From an uncultured Clostridia bacterium (GTDB lineage: Bacteria; Bacillota; Clostridia; Christensenellales; Borkfalkiaceae): a stretch of 6,578 nucleotides of DNA. The stretch lies in assembly GCA_934249215.1 (NCBI GenBank), contig CAKQKN010000042.1, positions 1 to 6,578 of the forward strand, in the 5' to 3' direction. A program made the position numbers and the translations under genes. Within the stretch, counting starts at the first letter, position 1; every line of letters starts with the position of its first letter. The notes beneath the pieces are model-generated. The model saw only the letters and a program-made list of their open reading frames with translations. It did not search any database and was not told where the DNA came from. This document shows positions 1-6,016 of this stretch, piece by piece.

Positions 1-660
1 GAGTTACGTTTGCTTGCGCATTATTCGAAGTGCGAGCCGCATATTGCGGCGTTCAATTCGGGCGAGGACGTTCACGCGCTTACTGCGTCGCAGGTTTTCG
101 GCGTCGCGCTCAAAGACGTAACACCCGAGCAACGCAGAAGCGCAAAAGCGGTGAATTTCGGCATTATTTACGGTATCAGTGAATACGGGCTTGCCAAAAA
201 CATTCATGTCGCGCCGAAAGTTGCGGCGGAGTATATCAATAAATATTTTGCGACCTATACGAGCGTGAAAGATTACATGAACTCGAACGTGCTTTTCGCG
301 AAAGAACACGGATACGTGAGCACCGCGTTCGGCAGAAGGCGCTTTATCCCGGAAATATCGTCGTCTAATTATAACGTTCGTTCTTTCGGCGAGCGCGCCG
401 CGATGAATATGCCGTTACAGGGAACTGCCGCGGATATAATTAAAATCGCGATGATAAACGTCGAAAAACGCCTGAAAAAGGAAATTCCCGAAACGCTTTT
501 AATTCTTCAGGTTCACGACGAACTCATACTCGACGCAAGAATCGAAGATCGCGCCGTAGCGGAAAAAATTCTGCGCGAAGAAATGGAGAATGCCGTTTCG
601 TTGTCCGTTCCGCTTACGGTGAACGTAAGTAGCGGCAAGAACTGGTTCGATGCAAAGTAA
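1..660 (+). CDS. polA: DNA polymerase I, C-terminal part (5' end outside window)
   Basis: Family A DNA polymerase, which fills gaps during repair and removes Okazaki primers in the cytoplasm. Only the last 219 residues are present, open from base 1 in frame 1; the nuclease domains and most of the palm lie upstream. The first codons read ELR, the tail of polymerase motif A (DYSQIELR). Motif B, the fingers O-helix, is at visible residues 44-63 with RRSAK and NFGIIYG. Its Phe53 matches E. coli Phe762, the residue that disfavours dideoxynucleotides, where T7 polymerase has Tyr. The ER..AMNMPLQGTAADIIK block is at about 131-148. Motif C, QVHDEL, is at about 170-175 and carries the catalytic Asp-Glu pair. 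The C-terminus ends normally in a GKNWFDAK-type tail. The stop is 3 bases before coaE, so the two are probably co-transcribed. The identification is secure; what cannot be seen is whether 5' nuclease and proofreading domains are present. Confidence 0.97.
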   Translation, partial: ELRLLAHYSKCEPHIAAFNSGEDVHALTASQVFGVALKDVTPEQRRSAKAVNFGIIYGISEYGLAKNIHVAPKVAAEYINKYFATYTSVKDYMNSNVLFAKEHGYVSTAFGRRRFIPEISSSNYNVRSFGERAAMNMPLQGTAADIIKIAMINVEKRLKKEIPETLLILQVHDELILDARIEDRAVAEKILREEMENAVSLSVPLTVNVSSGKNWFDAK

Positions 661-663
661 ATT

Positions 664-1266
664 ATGAAAAAGACGAAAAGAATTGCGGTTACGGGCGGTA
701 TCGGAAGCGGAAAGAGTACCGTTATCAATATTATCGCTCGGTTCGGCTATGAAACGATTGATCTCGACGAAGTATATTCCGAACTGCTCGAAAATGAAGA
801 ATTCGTGCTCGGTATATGCGAAACGATCGGGGTTAAACCTTTAATCGAAAAAGGAAAAGCGACGCTCGATCGTGCCGCCGTGTCCAAAAAAGTATTCAGC
901 GATAAAACTTTACTTAAAAAGCTCGATTCTTTCACGCACGAAAGGATAATCGCCGCCGCGTTCGCAAAAGCGGAAAACTCGGGCGGCGGGCTCGTTTTCT
1001 TCGAAGTGCCGCTTTTGTTCGAAAGCGGGCTTGAAAAATCGTTCGATGAAGTGATCGTCGTAAAGCGTGCTTTGTCGGAACGGCTGAAAAGCGCGGCGAA
1101 GCGCGACGGAGTGCCTGTATCGGACGTCGAAATGCGCGCAAAGAATCAGTTCGATTATGATAATAACGACCTTTCTTTACATATCGTTATAATGAACGAC
1201 GGCGACGTAGAGTCGCTGGAAGAAAAAGTAAGAAAGGTGTTAAGTGAACTACGACAAAAAGAGTGA
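664..1266 (+). CDS. coaE: Dephospho-CoA kinase
   Basis: Phosphorylates the 3'-hydroxyl of dephospho-CoA with ATP, the last step of CoA synthesis, in the cytoplasm. The 200-residue product has the usual family length. A Walker A P-loop, GGIGSGKST, is at residues 11-19. The conserved acidic site is in IDLDEV (Asp33/Asp35, where the family often has DADxI). LDR...VFSD (68-80), VPLLFESG (115-122) and the C-terminal IMNDGDVESLEEKV (176-189) all match CoaE blocks. One deviation is seen: the family's His-Pro pair (HPxI) reads HERI at residues 92-95. The ATG lies 3 bases after the polA stop with only a weak purine stretch (AAAGTAA) before it, so translation may depend on ribosomes finishing polA. The 3' end overlaps the next gene. 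A polA-coaE-transglycosylase order is, to my knowledge, common in Clostridia. Confidence 0.96.
   Translation: MKKTKRIAVTGGIGSGKSTVINIIARFGYETIDLDEVYSELLENEEFVLGICETIGVKPLIEKGKATLDRAAVSKKVFSDKTLLKKLDSFTHERIIAAAFAKAENSGGGLVFFEVPLLFESGLEKSFDEVIVVKRALSERLKSAAKRDGVPVSDVEMRAKNQFDYDNNDLSLHIVIMNDGDVESLEEKVRKVLSELRQKE
1233..1239 (+). promoter_or_regulatory. Ribosome binding site for the lytic transglycosylase, inside coaE
   Basis: AAAGGTG with the AAGG core at 1234-1237, six bases before a GTG at 1244. It supports the GTG start and therefore the 23-base overlap with coaE. No ATG occurs nearby that would keep the membrane anchor. Confidence 0.6.
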
Positions 1267-1810
1267 TAAACTATATTTGATTATTCCCGCCGCGGTTATC
1301 GTCGTCGCGGTCTTGTGCGTCGTTTGGTCGGCTGCAAGCGGATGGCGTTCGGTGTACAGATACGCGGGGCAAATAAGCGGCGCGGCTCGCGAATACGATC
1401 TCGAACCGGCTCTCCTTGCTGCCGTGGCGAAAGCGGAAAGCGGGTTCAATAAGGACGCCGTGTCCGAAAAAGGCGCGGTGGGACTGATGCAGCTTTTGCC
1501 CGAAACAGCAGGTTACATTGCGGATAAAATCGGGTATGCCGGTCAGATCAGGCTTAAAGATCCGCAGTGCAACGTTACGCTCGGCGCCGCGTATCTTCGC
1601 TATTTATTCGAAAAATTCGACGGCGAATTTGAGGTGCTTTGCGCATATAACGCAGGCGAAGGTCGCGTTCGGGGCTGGCTCGAAGACGAAACGCTGTCGT
1701 CCGACGGTAAAACTTTGACCGTCGTTCCGTTCAAGGAAACCAGGGAATACGTCGCTCGCGTCCTGAAATATAAAAAACAATTTGACGGCTCGTTCGCAAA
1801 GTCGCGATGA
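1244..1810 (+). CDS. Membrane-anchored lytic transglycosylase (SLT domain)
   Basis: Predicted to cleave the MurNAc-GlcNAc bond of peptidoglycan on the outer face of the membrane, leaving 1,6-anhydro-MurNAc. The product is 188 residues. A short charged N-terminus (NYDKKSDK) is followed by a single hydrophobic segment at about 12-31, best read as a signal anchor. The rest is one Slt70-like domain (about 44-180). Its motifs are AKAESGFN with catalytic Glu65, GLMQLLPETA at 80-89, AYNAGEGRV at 134-142, and TREYVARVLKYKKQF near the end. No LysM or other wall-binding domain is attached, so this is the minimal form seen in many Firmicutes. The start is GTG, chosen because it has a good ribosome binding site and keeps the anchor intact. 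It overlaps coaE by 23 bases in another frame, which suggests translational coupling. Function is confident at family level; the specific role (growth, sporulation or recycling) is not determinable. Confidence 0.93.
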   Translation: MNYDKKSDKLYLIIPAAVIVVAVLCVVWSAASGWRSVYRYAGQISGAAREYDLEPALLAAVAKAESGFNKDAVSEKGAVGLMQLLPETAGYIADKIGYAGQIRLKDPQCNVTLGAAYLRYLFEKFDGEFEVLCAYNAGEGRVRGWLEDETLSSDGKTLTVVPFKETREYVARVLKYKKQFDGSFAKSR

Positions 1811-1846
1811 CTGAAGTTTAAAAATCATTTTGGAGTTAAAAAACGC

Positions 1847-2680
1847 ATGTCGAAGAAAAACGACAACTTATACAGATATTCAGAAGAGTCTCCATGGCGT
1901 TTCGTTTCGGTGGTGATTCTTTACGTAATCGGCGCGGCGAGTTTTCCTTCGGACTTTTTCGGGCTGATTCCGAAAAGCGCAAAGGCACTCGGGCTTTTGT
2001 CTGTTTTTCTTTCCCGCACACTATGTTCCGCAGTAACCGTATGGTTGATGTTCGAGGTTAAAACGCAGTCGCTTTTAAAGTTCGGCAAACCAAAGTCCGG
2101 CTGTCGGAACGTTTTGCTTTTTTTTCTCGTCGCGCTCAACAATATTCCGTTTTTCGCACTTTTTTCAGGGAGTGCCCGGATTTCTAAAGACGTAAATTTC
2201 GGAATCGCTGTTTCATATGCGCTCGCATGTCTCGGCGGAGTTATTCTTGAAGAAACGGCTTTTCGCGGACTCGTTTTTCCCGTAATACTTCGGAAGTTCA
2301 AAGACAAAAAGAACGGCGTGTTTTTGTCCGTCTTTTTATCGTCCCTCTTTTTCGGGCTTACGCATATCGTAAATTTATTCGGCGGCGCGTCGATAGGTTC
2401 CGTCGTCATGCAGGTCGGCTATTCTTTCCTTGTCGGCGGAATGTGCGCGACCGCGCTGTACTTCACGGGTAACATTTATTGCCCCGTCGCATTGCATTTC
2501 ATATACAATATCGGCGGTCTTGCCACGGGCTACGGAATTATAGAAGGAAGTATCTGGACGACGACGCAGATCGTTGCGACGGCGGTTGTCGCGATTGCCG
2601 TTTTCGTGTTTACGGTTATCGTTTTGATGAAAACGAAAAATTCGGATATTTGCGAGTCTGATTTGCAAATTCCGTCTTAA
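1847..2680 (+). CDS. CPBP family intramembrane metalloprotease (CAAX protease/Abi type)
   Basis: A 277-residue polytopic membrane protein with about seven or eight hydrophobic segments (roughly 18-35, 47-69, 88-107, 118-134, 157-176, 187-207, 211-228, 240-261). The family signature is complete: EETAFRG with Glu135, Glu136 and Arg140; FFGLTH ending in His173; and HFIYN with His217 and Asn221. These are the glutamates and histidines expected to make up the active site, related to eukaryotic Rce1. Bacterial members have varied roles, including bacteriocin self-immunity and processing of membrane proteins; nothing here points to a substrate. No bacteriocin-like small gene is adjacent. The ATG start has GGAG at 1832-1835, 11 bases upstream, a rather long spacing. 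It sits 36 bases after the transglycosylase with no visible terminator between them, so it is probably the last gene of the polA-side operon. The C-terminal 16 residues after the last helix are polar. Confidence 0.92.
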   Translation: MSKKNDNLYRYSEESPWRFVSVVILYVIGAASFPSDFFGLIPKSAKALGLLSVFLSRTLCSAVTVWLMFEVKTQSLLKFGKPKSGCRNVLLFFLVALNNIPFFALFSGSARISKDVNFGIAVSYALACLGGVILEETAFRGLVFPVILRKFKDKKNGVFLSVFLSSLFFGLTHIVNLFGGASIGSVVMQVGYSFLVGGMCATALYFTGNIYCPVALHFIYNIGGLATGYGIIEGSIWTTTQIVATAVVAIAVFVFTVIVLMKTKNSDICESDLQIPS

Positions 2681-2715
2681 CATTTCGTTTTTTTCGGGCG
2701 GCGGACGATTTTGTT

Positions 2716-2743
2716 TTGCCATATCGGAGAATTATGGTATAAT
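2716..2743 (+). promoter_or_regulatory. Strong sigma-A type promoter with extended -10
   Basis: The -35 box TTGCCA (2716-2721, five of six matches to TTGACA) is separated by 16 bases from a perfect -10 TATAAT (2738-2743). TG at 2735-2736 one base before it makes an extended -10 (TGGTATAAT). Transcription should start near 2750. It lies in the only long intergenic gap and faces the HtrA-like protease gene, so it probably drives the four-gene run to the right. Confidence 0.85.
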
Positions 2744-2749
2744 GGTCTT

Positions 2750-2859
2750 CGATGGATGAAGAAAATTGCGGTTGAATGTCAAAAATCGAGAGTATGAACA
2801 AACGATAAAAAGCAAATTCGGCGTTGCAGGATAAATATCCTATTAAGTGGAGAAACGTA
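2750..2859 (+). other. 5' leader of the protease operon
   Basis: About 110 bases between the predicted transcription start and the ATG at 2860. I see no riboswitch core, T-box or terminator hairpin in it. A four-pair hairpin GGAT-AAAT-ATCC (2829-2840) sits 8 bases before the ribosome binding site but is weak. Two tiny reading frames lie back to back, 2752-2775 (7 codons plus stop) and 2776-2808 (10 codons plus stop), neither with a convincing ribosome binding site. The leader is probably unremarkable. Confidence 0.4.
2847..2853 (+). promoter_or_regulatory. Ribosome binding site fixing the protease start at 2860
   Basis: GTGGAGA, with GGAG at 2849-2852 seven bases before ATG 2860. An in-frame TTG at 2824 would add 12 residues (beginning QDKYPIKWRNV), but it would put the ribosome binding site inside the gene and push the signal peptide's charged region inward. 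ATG 2860 is therefore preferred. Confidence 0.8.
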
Positions 2860-4056
2860 ATGAAGAAAACGATTAAGAGAATAATTATAGGGGTGACTGT
2901 CGCGATTATCGCAGCAAGTTGTTTTTCCGGGTGCCTGATTTATAATCCGAAGACTTCCGACGATTCGGGCAGCGGGTCGTCCGTCGTAAAACCCGACGTC
3001 AATCAACCGGGGCTTCCGGTAAACGTCGTTTACGTCGATAAGAATCAGATGGCAGAGCACTTCAACGAAGATCTCTCGAAGACCGTTTCGAGGATAAACA
3101 AGAGCGTCGTCACGGTCGTCGCAACGTATTCCGACGGCAAGGGCGGTTCGGTTAAAAAGAGCGAATCCGGCGTCGTTACCGGGTTTTCTTCCGACAATAC
3201 GGAGAAAGTCAGTTATATCGTTATATCTCACCACCTTATCGTCGGGGCGACTTCGGTAAGCGTTTATGCCCGCGAGAGCGAAACCGCGCTTGCGCCGCGC
3301 CTTATCGGAACCGATCCGCAGACCGATTTATGCGTTCTCAGAGTCGACAAAAAACTCGATCCCGCATTTATTTGCGATCTTCCGGAAGCGGAAGAGGGTG
3401 AAGAATATTCGTTCGTCGGGAAAAGCGTCTTAACAGTGGCGGATGCGCTCGGAAAAAACGTGAACGTCGTTTCGCGCGGAATAATATCCGCCGAAAACTA
3501 TTTTTATTCGGTGGGCGAGGGCGTTTACGAATCGTATTATCTGACGGACGCGTTTGTCGGAGAAGGTTCTTCCGGCGGCGGGCTGTTTTCTGAAAACGGC
3601 GGCGTGCTTCTCGGAATCATAAACGGCAAAATGGGCGCGAGCGAGGGGTGGAACGGCTTCGTTCTTCCCGTGTCTACCGCAATCAAGGTGTGCTCGGAAA
3701 TAATCAACAACGAAGAGCATTGCGTTTCGGGAAGATATAAACTCGGGTTTGCCGTCGAAAACGTAAGCACTTCTTGGGGCTTGCCGGAGGACGTCAAGTT
3801 TACCGAAGTTTCGCAGGACGGAAGTTTTTATGCCAAAGGAAACGGCATAAAAGTCGGCGACGTCGTCAAGTCGTTTAAAATCGACGACGGCGAAGATATA
3901 AAGGTAACTCTCGCGAGCGATTTTTACGATTGGTTTTACGTTAAACTGGCGGGACAGCTCAAAATCGGAACGAACGTCAGTCTGGAAATAGAAAGAAACG
4001 GCACTCGCGCCGTGGTTTCGTTCAAAATATTACAGTATAATTATTTCTCGGAGTAA
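2860..4056 (+). CDS. HtrA/DegP-like trypsin-fold serine protease, predicted lipoprotein
   Basis: A 398-residue exported protease, probably involved in quality control or processing of proteins outside the membrane. A lipoprotein signal opens the protein: MKKTIKR, a hydrophobic stretch (8-20), then two possible lipobox cysteines, AASC (Cys21) and FSGC (Cys25). The second looks better. A Ser/Gly/Asp-rich linker follows (about 32-60). The protease domain (about 66-282) keeps a full triad by alignment to HtrA motifs: His125 in SHHLIVG (usually NHVV), Asp156 in GTDPQTDL, and Ser238 in GSSGG (usually GNSGG), preceded by TDAFVGEG. The C-terminal 290-395 region resembles one PDZ domain (YKLGFAVENV...GIKVGDVVKSF...LEIERNGT) but is divergent. 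Most Firmicutes HtrA proteins use a transmembrane anchor, so the lipid anchor is a difference. It is first in the operon behind a strong promoter. The family is confident; the substrate is unknown. Confidence 0.88.
   Translation: MKKTIKRIIIGVTVAIIAASCFSGCLIYNPKTSDDSGSGSSVVKPDVNQPGLPVNVVYVDKNQMAEHFNEDLSKTVSRINKSVVTVVATYSDGKGGSVKKSESGVVTGFSSDNTEKVSYIVISHHLIVGATSVSVYARESETALAPRLIGTDPQTDLCVLRVDKKLDPAFICDLPEAEEGEEYSFVGKSVLTVADALGKNVNVVSRGIISAENYFYSVGEGVYESYYLTDAFVGEGSSGGGLFSENGGVLLGIINGKMGASEGWNGFVLPVSTAIKVCSEIINNEEHCVSGRYKLGFAVENVSTSWGLPEDVKFTEVSQDGSFYAKGNGIKVGDVVKSFKIDDGEDIKVTLASDFYDWFYVKLAGQLKIGTNVSLEIERNGTRAVVSFKILQYNYFSE
4036..4041 (+). promoter_or_regulatory. Possible internal -10 box before the acyltransferase
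   Basis: A perfect TATAAT lies in the last codons of the protease gene, 32 bases before the acyltransferase ATG. The best -35 at 17-base spacing is TGGTTT (4013-4018), a poor match, and there is no TG extension. It encodes the ordinary residues QYN, so it could be chance. If active it would let the downstream three genes be expressed without the protease. Confidence 0.25.
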
Positions 4057-4073
4057 TAAGCACAGGGTAAAAT

Positions 4074-5351
4074 ATGTTAAAGAAAAACTGGTATCCGCTC
4101 GACAACGCGGCAAAAATTTATCCGCCGAATACGAACTCGGAAAGTCCGTTCGTTTTTTCGTTTTCCGCAAGAATAGACGAGGACGTCGATCCCGATTTGC
4201 TTAACCGTGCGCTGAACGCGCAGTTGCAGAAAATGCCGACGTTCAAAACTACGCTTAAAAGAGGTTTTTTCTGGTATTATCTCGAAAGCAATCCTCGTCA
4301 GGCGACTTGCAAGCCGCAACCCGCGAATTATCTGCGCAAAATCGAACAGGAAAAGAACAACGGTTTCATGTTCGAAGTGTTTTACAGAAAAGACATAATA
4401 ACGATAAACTTTCACCATTGTCTTACGGACGGAACGGGAGGAATAAATTTCTTTCTCGAATTGTTGTTCAATTATTTTTCGATGCGCGGCGACGACGTTG
4501 AAACCGAGGGCTTGATACGTCCGTCGGCTGCGCCGCACGTTTTCGACGAAGCCGAGGATACTTTCCGCGTGTTCGATAAGAAAAAAGCGGGGATTTCCCT
4601 TTTTGAAAAGGATGCCTATCGTTTTAAAGGCAGACCGTACGATTACGACGGTTGCGGAATAATTTCGGCGGTTTGTTCGGTGGACGATCTTAAGCGCGCG
4701 GCAAAAAGTTATAACGCGACGATAACCGAATATCTTGTCGCGCAGTATATGCTTTCGATATACGAGGCATGGCTTAAGGATAAGCCCGTCAAGAACAAGG
4801 ACGTTAAAATTCTCGTGCCGATAAATTTGCGTTCGCGTTTTTCTTCCAAAACCATGCGGAACTTCACTCTTTACGTCCGGTGCAAACACGACTTCCACGA
4901 AGATATTTCGTTCGAGGACTGCATTAAAATGTGCCATGAACAAATGGCTAAAGGGCTTGAAACGGAAGAAATCGAGAAGATGATTCACTACAACGTCAAA
5001 CTCGAAAAAAATATACTTATGAAAGTCGTGCCGTTGTTCCTTAAGGATATCGCGATGAAAATCAGTTATATGCGCGTCGGCGAAAATCTGCAATCGGGTG
5101 ACGTGAGCAATATCGGGCTTATAAAAACGCCGGAGTGCTTTAACGGCAGACTAAAAGATATTACGTTCCTGATCGGTCCGACGAAATCCGCCAAACAAAA
5201 TCTCGGCGTTATCGGGTATAACGGTAAAATATATATTTCGTCGGCAAGAGGTTACGTTGAAAACGACATAGAGCGGATATTGTTCAGAAAACTTGCGGAA
5301 AACGGAATCGAACTTACCGTTACGAGCAACTATTGGGAGGAAGATTTATGA
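4074..5351 (+). CDS. Condensation-like acyltransferase (alcohol acetyltransferase-type)
   Basis: A 425-residue protein of the CoA-dependent acyltransferase superfamily that includes NRPS condensation domains, PapA-type and wax-ester synthases and alcohol acetyltransferases. The hallmark active site HHCLTDG is at residues 114-120, with His115 the expected general base and Asp119 structural. The N-terminal half begins WYPLDNAAKIYP and contains the FSFSARIDEDVDPDLLNRAL block typical of the first lobe. The second lobe has VPINLRSRF (248-256) and a SNIG motif (345-348), both echoing related enzymes. No signal peptide or membrane helix is visible, so it is probably cytosolic or peripheral. No carrier-protein or adenylation domain is present, which argues against a non-ribosomal peptide role. 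The ATG has AGGG at 4064-4067, six bases before it, and lies 17 bases after the protease. It overlaps the next gene as ATGA. Acyl donor and acceptor are not readable; the alcohol acetyltransferase label is by resemblance only. Confidence 0.82.
   Translation: MLKKNWYPLDNAAKIYPPNTNSESPFVFSFSARIDEDVDPDLLNRALNAQLQKMPTFKTTLKRGFFWYYLESNPRQATCKPQPANYLRKIEQEKNNGFMFEVFYRKDIITINFHHCLTDGTGGINFFLELLFNYFSMRGDDVETEGLIRPSAAPHVFDEAEDTFRVFDKKKAGISLFEKDAYRFKGRPYDYDGCGIISAVCSVDDLKRAAKSYNATITEYLVAQYMLSIYEAWLKDKPVKNKDVKILVPINLRSRFSSKTMRNFTLYVRCKHDFHEDISFEDCIKMCHEQMAKGLETEEIEKMIHYNVKLEKNILMKVVPLFLKDIAMKISYMRVGENLQSGDVSNIGLIKTPECFNGRLKDITFLIGPTKSAKQNLGVIGYNGKIYISSARGYVENDIERILFRKLAENGIELTVTSNYWEEDL
5335..5342 (+). 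promoter_or_regulatory. Ribosome binding site for the zinc-ribbon membrane protein
   Basis: GGGAGGAA inside the end of the acyltransferase gene, five bases before ATG 5348. It is one of the strongest Shine-Dalgarno matches in the window. It favours ATG 5348 over an in-frame TTG at 5333, which precedes the site. Confidence 0.8.
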
Positions 5352-6016
5352 AATATTGCAAAGAATGCAAGGTTTACGTCGACTCCGAAAAAGACTATTG
5401 TCCGCTGTGTTTCAGAGAACTTTCCGGTGAAGGTTCGTCCGAAACTCAACTTTTTGCGGAAAGAAAGGTTAACGAGCACAGCAAAAAACATAACGATTTC
5501 GTCACGAAACTTTTTGTTTTCATGACTTTGTGCGTGGTTTCGATCTGTCTTATCATAAACAATATGGTAGATCCCGAAATACCATGGGCGCTGATGGTTA
5601 TCAGCGGTTTGGTTTACGTCTGGATTCTCGTTGCGCACACAATAATATCTCGTCGCGGTATCTTTGAAAAAGTCTTTTTTCAACTGCTGTCTCTTTTGTT
5701 TATATTGTGGGCGAGCAACAAACTTTCGGACACTCACGACTGGCTGTCCGATTTCGTTTTTCCGTCGGTATCGTTGTGTGCGACGACCGTTCTCGTCATG
5801 ATAATTTTGATCAAGAAAGATAAGTCGTGGATGTTGTCGTTTATGACGATAACTTTCATTCTTTGCGTTACCTCGGTGATAATTCTGCTTAAAGTCGATT
5901 CATTTAAATTGCTGAACATCATCAACATAGTTTTTTCGGCGCTTGTAACGCTCGGATATTTCATTTTTGGCAGTGCGTCAATAAAACAACAGTTTTCTAA
6001 AATTTTCCATTTATAA
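5348..6016 (+). CDS. Zinc-ribbon membrane protein, six predicted helices (DUF6320-like)
   Basis: A 222-residue protein of unknown function. The N-terminus is a compact zinc ribbon, C4-x2-C7 and C18-x2-C21 (MKYCKECKVYV...DYCPLCFREL), expected to bind one zinc ion on the cytoplasmic side. A polar linker (about 26-52) follows. Six hydrophobic segments then lie at roughly 53-73, 79-99, 109-124, 136-155, 162-181 and 188-208, and a short basic tail ends the protein. It has no catalytic motif that I recognise. From memory, zinc-ribbon plus multi-helix proteins next to alcohol-acetyltransferase-like genes are catalogued as DUF6320 in clostridia; I could not verify this. The start overlaps the acyltransferase stop (ATGA) behind a strong ribosome binding site, so the two are translated together and are likely partners. 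Inference: it may recruit the acyltransferase to the membrane or move its lipid-like substrate. Its stop overlaps the next start by one base. Confidence 0.83.
   Translation: MKYCKECKVYVDSEKDYCPLCFRELSGEGSSETQLFAERKVNEHSKKHNDFVTKLFVFMTLCVVSICLIINNMVDPEIPWALMVISGLVYVWILVAHTIISRRGIFEKVFFQLLSLLFILWASNKLSDTHDWLSDFVFPSVSLCATTVLVMIILIKKDKSWMLSFMTITFILCVTSVIILLKVDSFKLLNIINIVFSALVTLGYFIFGSASIKQQFSKIFHL

Noticed and set aside
1921..2409. A 162-codon open frame on the - strand
   Set aside because: It is antisense to the CPBP protease, low in hydrophobic pattern and without a plausible start site; a shadow frame.
2681..2715. A terminator after the CPBP gene
   Set aside because: A T-run is present near 2687-2693, but no GC-rich hairpin precedes it. 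Only a distant AAAACGAAA/TTTCGTTTT pairing with a loop of about 50 bases exists, too weak to call.
2752..2808. Two tiny back-to-back reading frames in the leader (7 and 10 codons) as a possible attenuator
   Set aside because: Neither has a ribosome binding site, there is no run of one amino acid codon and no terminator/antiterminator hairpin pair follows.
2779..3234. A 151-codon - strand frame reaching into the intergenic gap
   Set aside because: It is mostly antisense to the protease gene, has no recognisable motif and would end in the leader. No - strand promoter or ribosome binding site supports it.
4077..5093. A 338-codon open frame on the - strand
   Set aside because: It lies entirely antisense to the acyltransferase, which has clear motifs and a ribosome binding site. 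The translation is rich in Arg, His and Phe with no recognisable domain, as expected from codon bias on the other strand.
4074..5351. Non-ribosomal peptide condensation enzyme
   Set aside because: HHxxxDG is shared by the whole superfamily. No adenylation, carrier or thioesterase domain is present in the gene or its neighbours.
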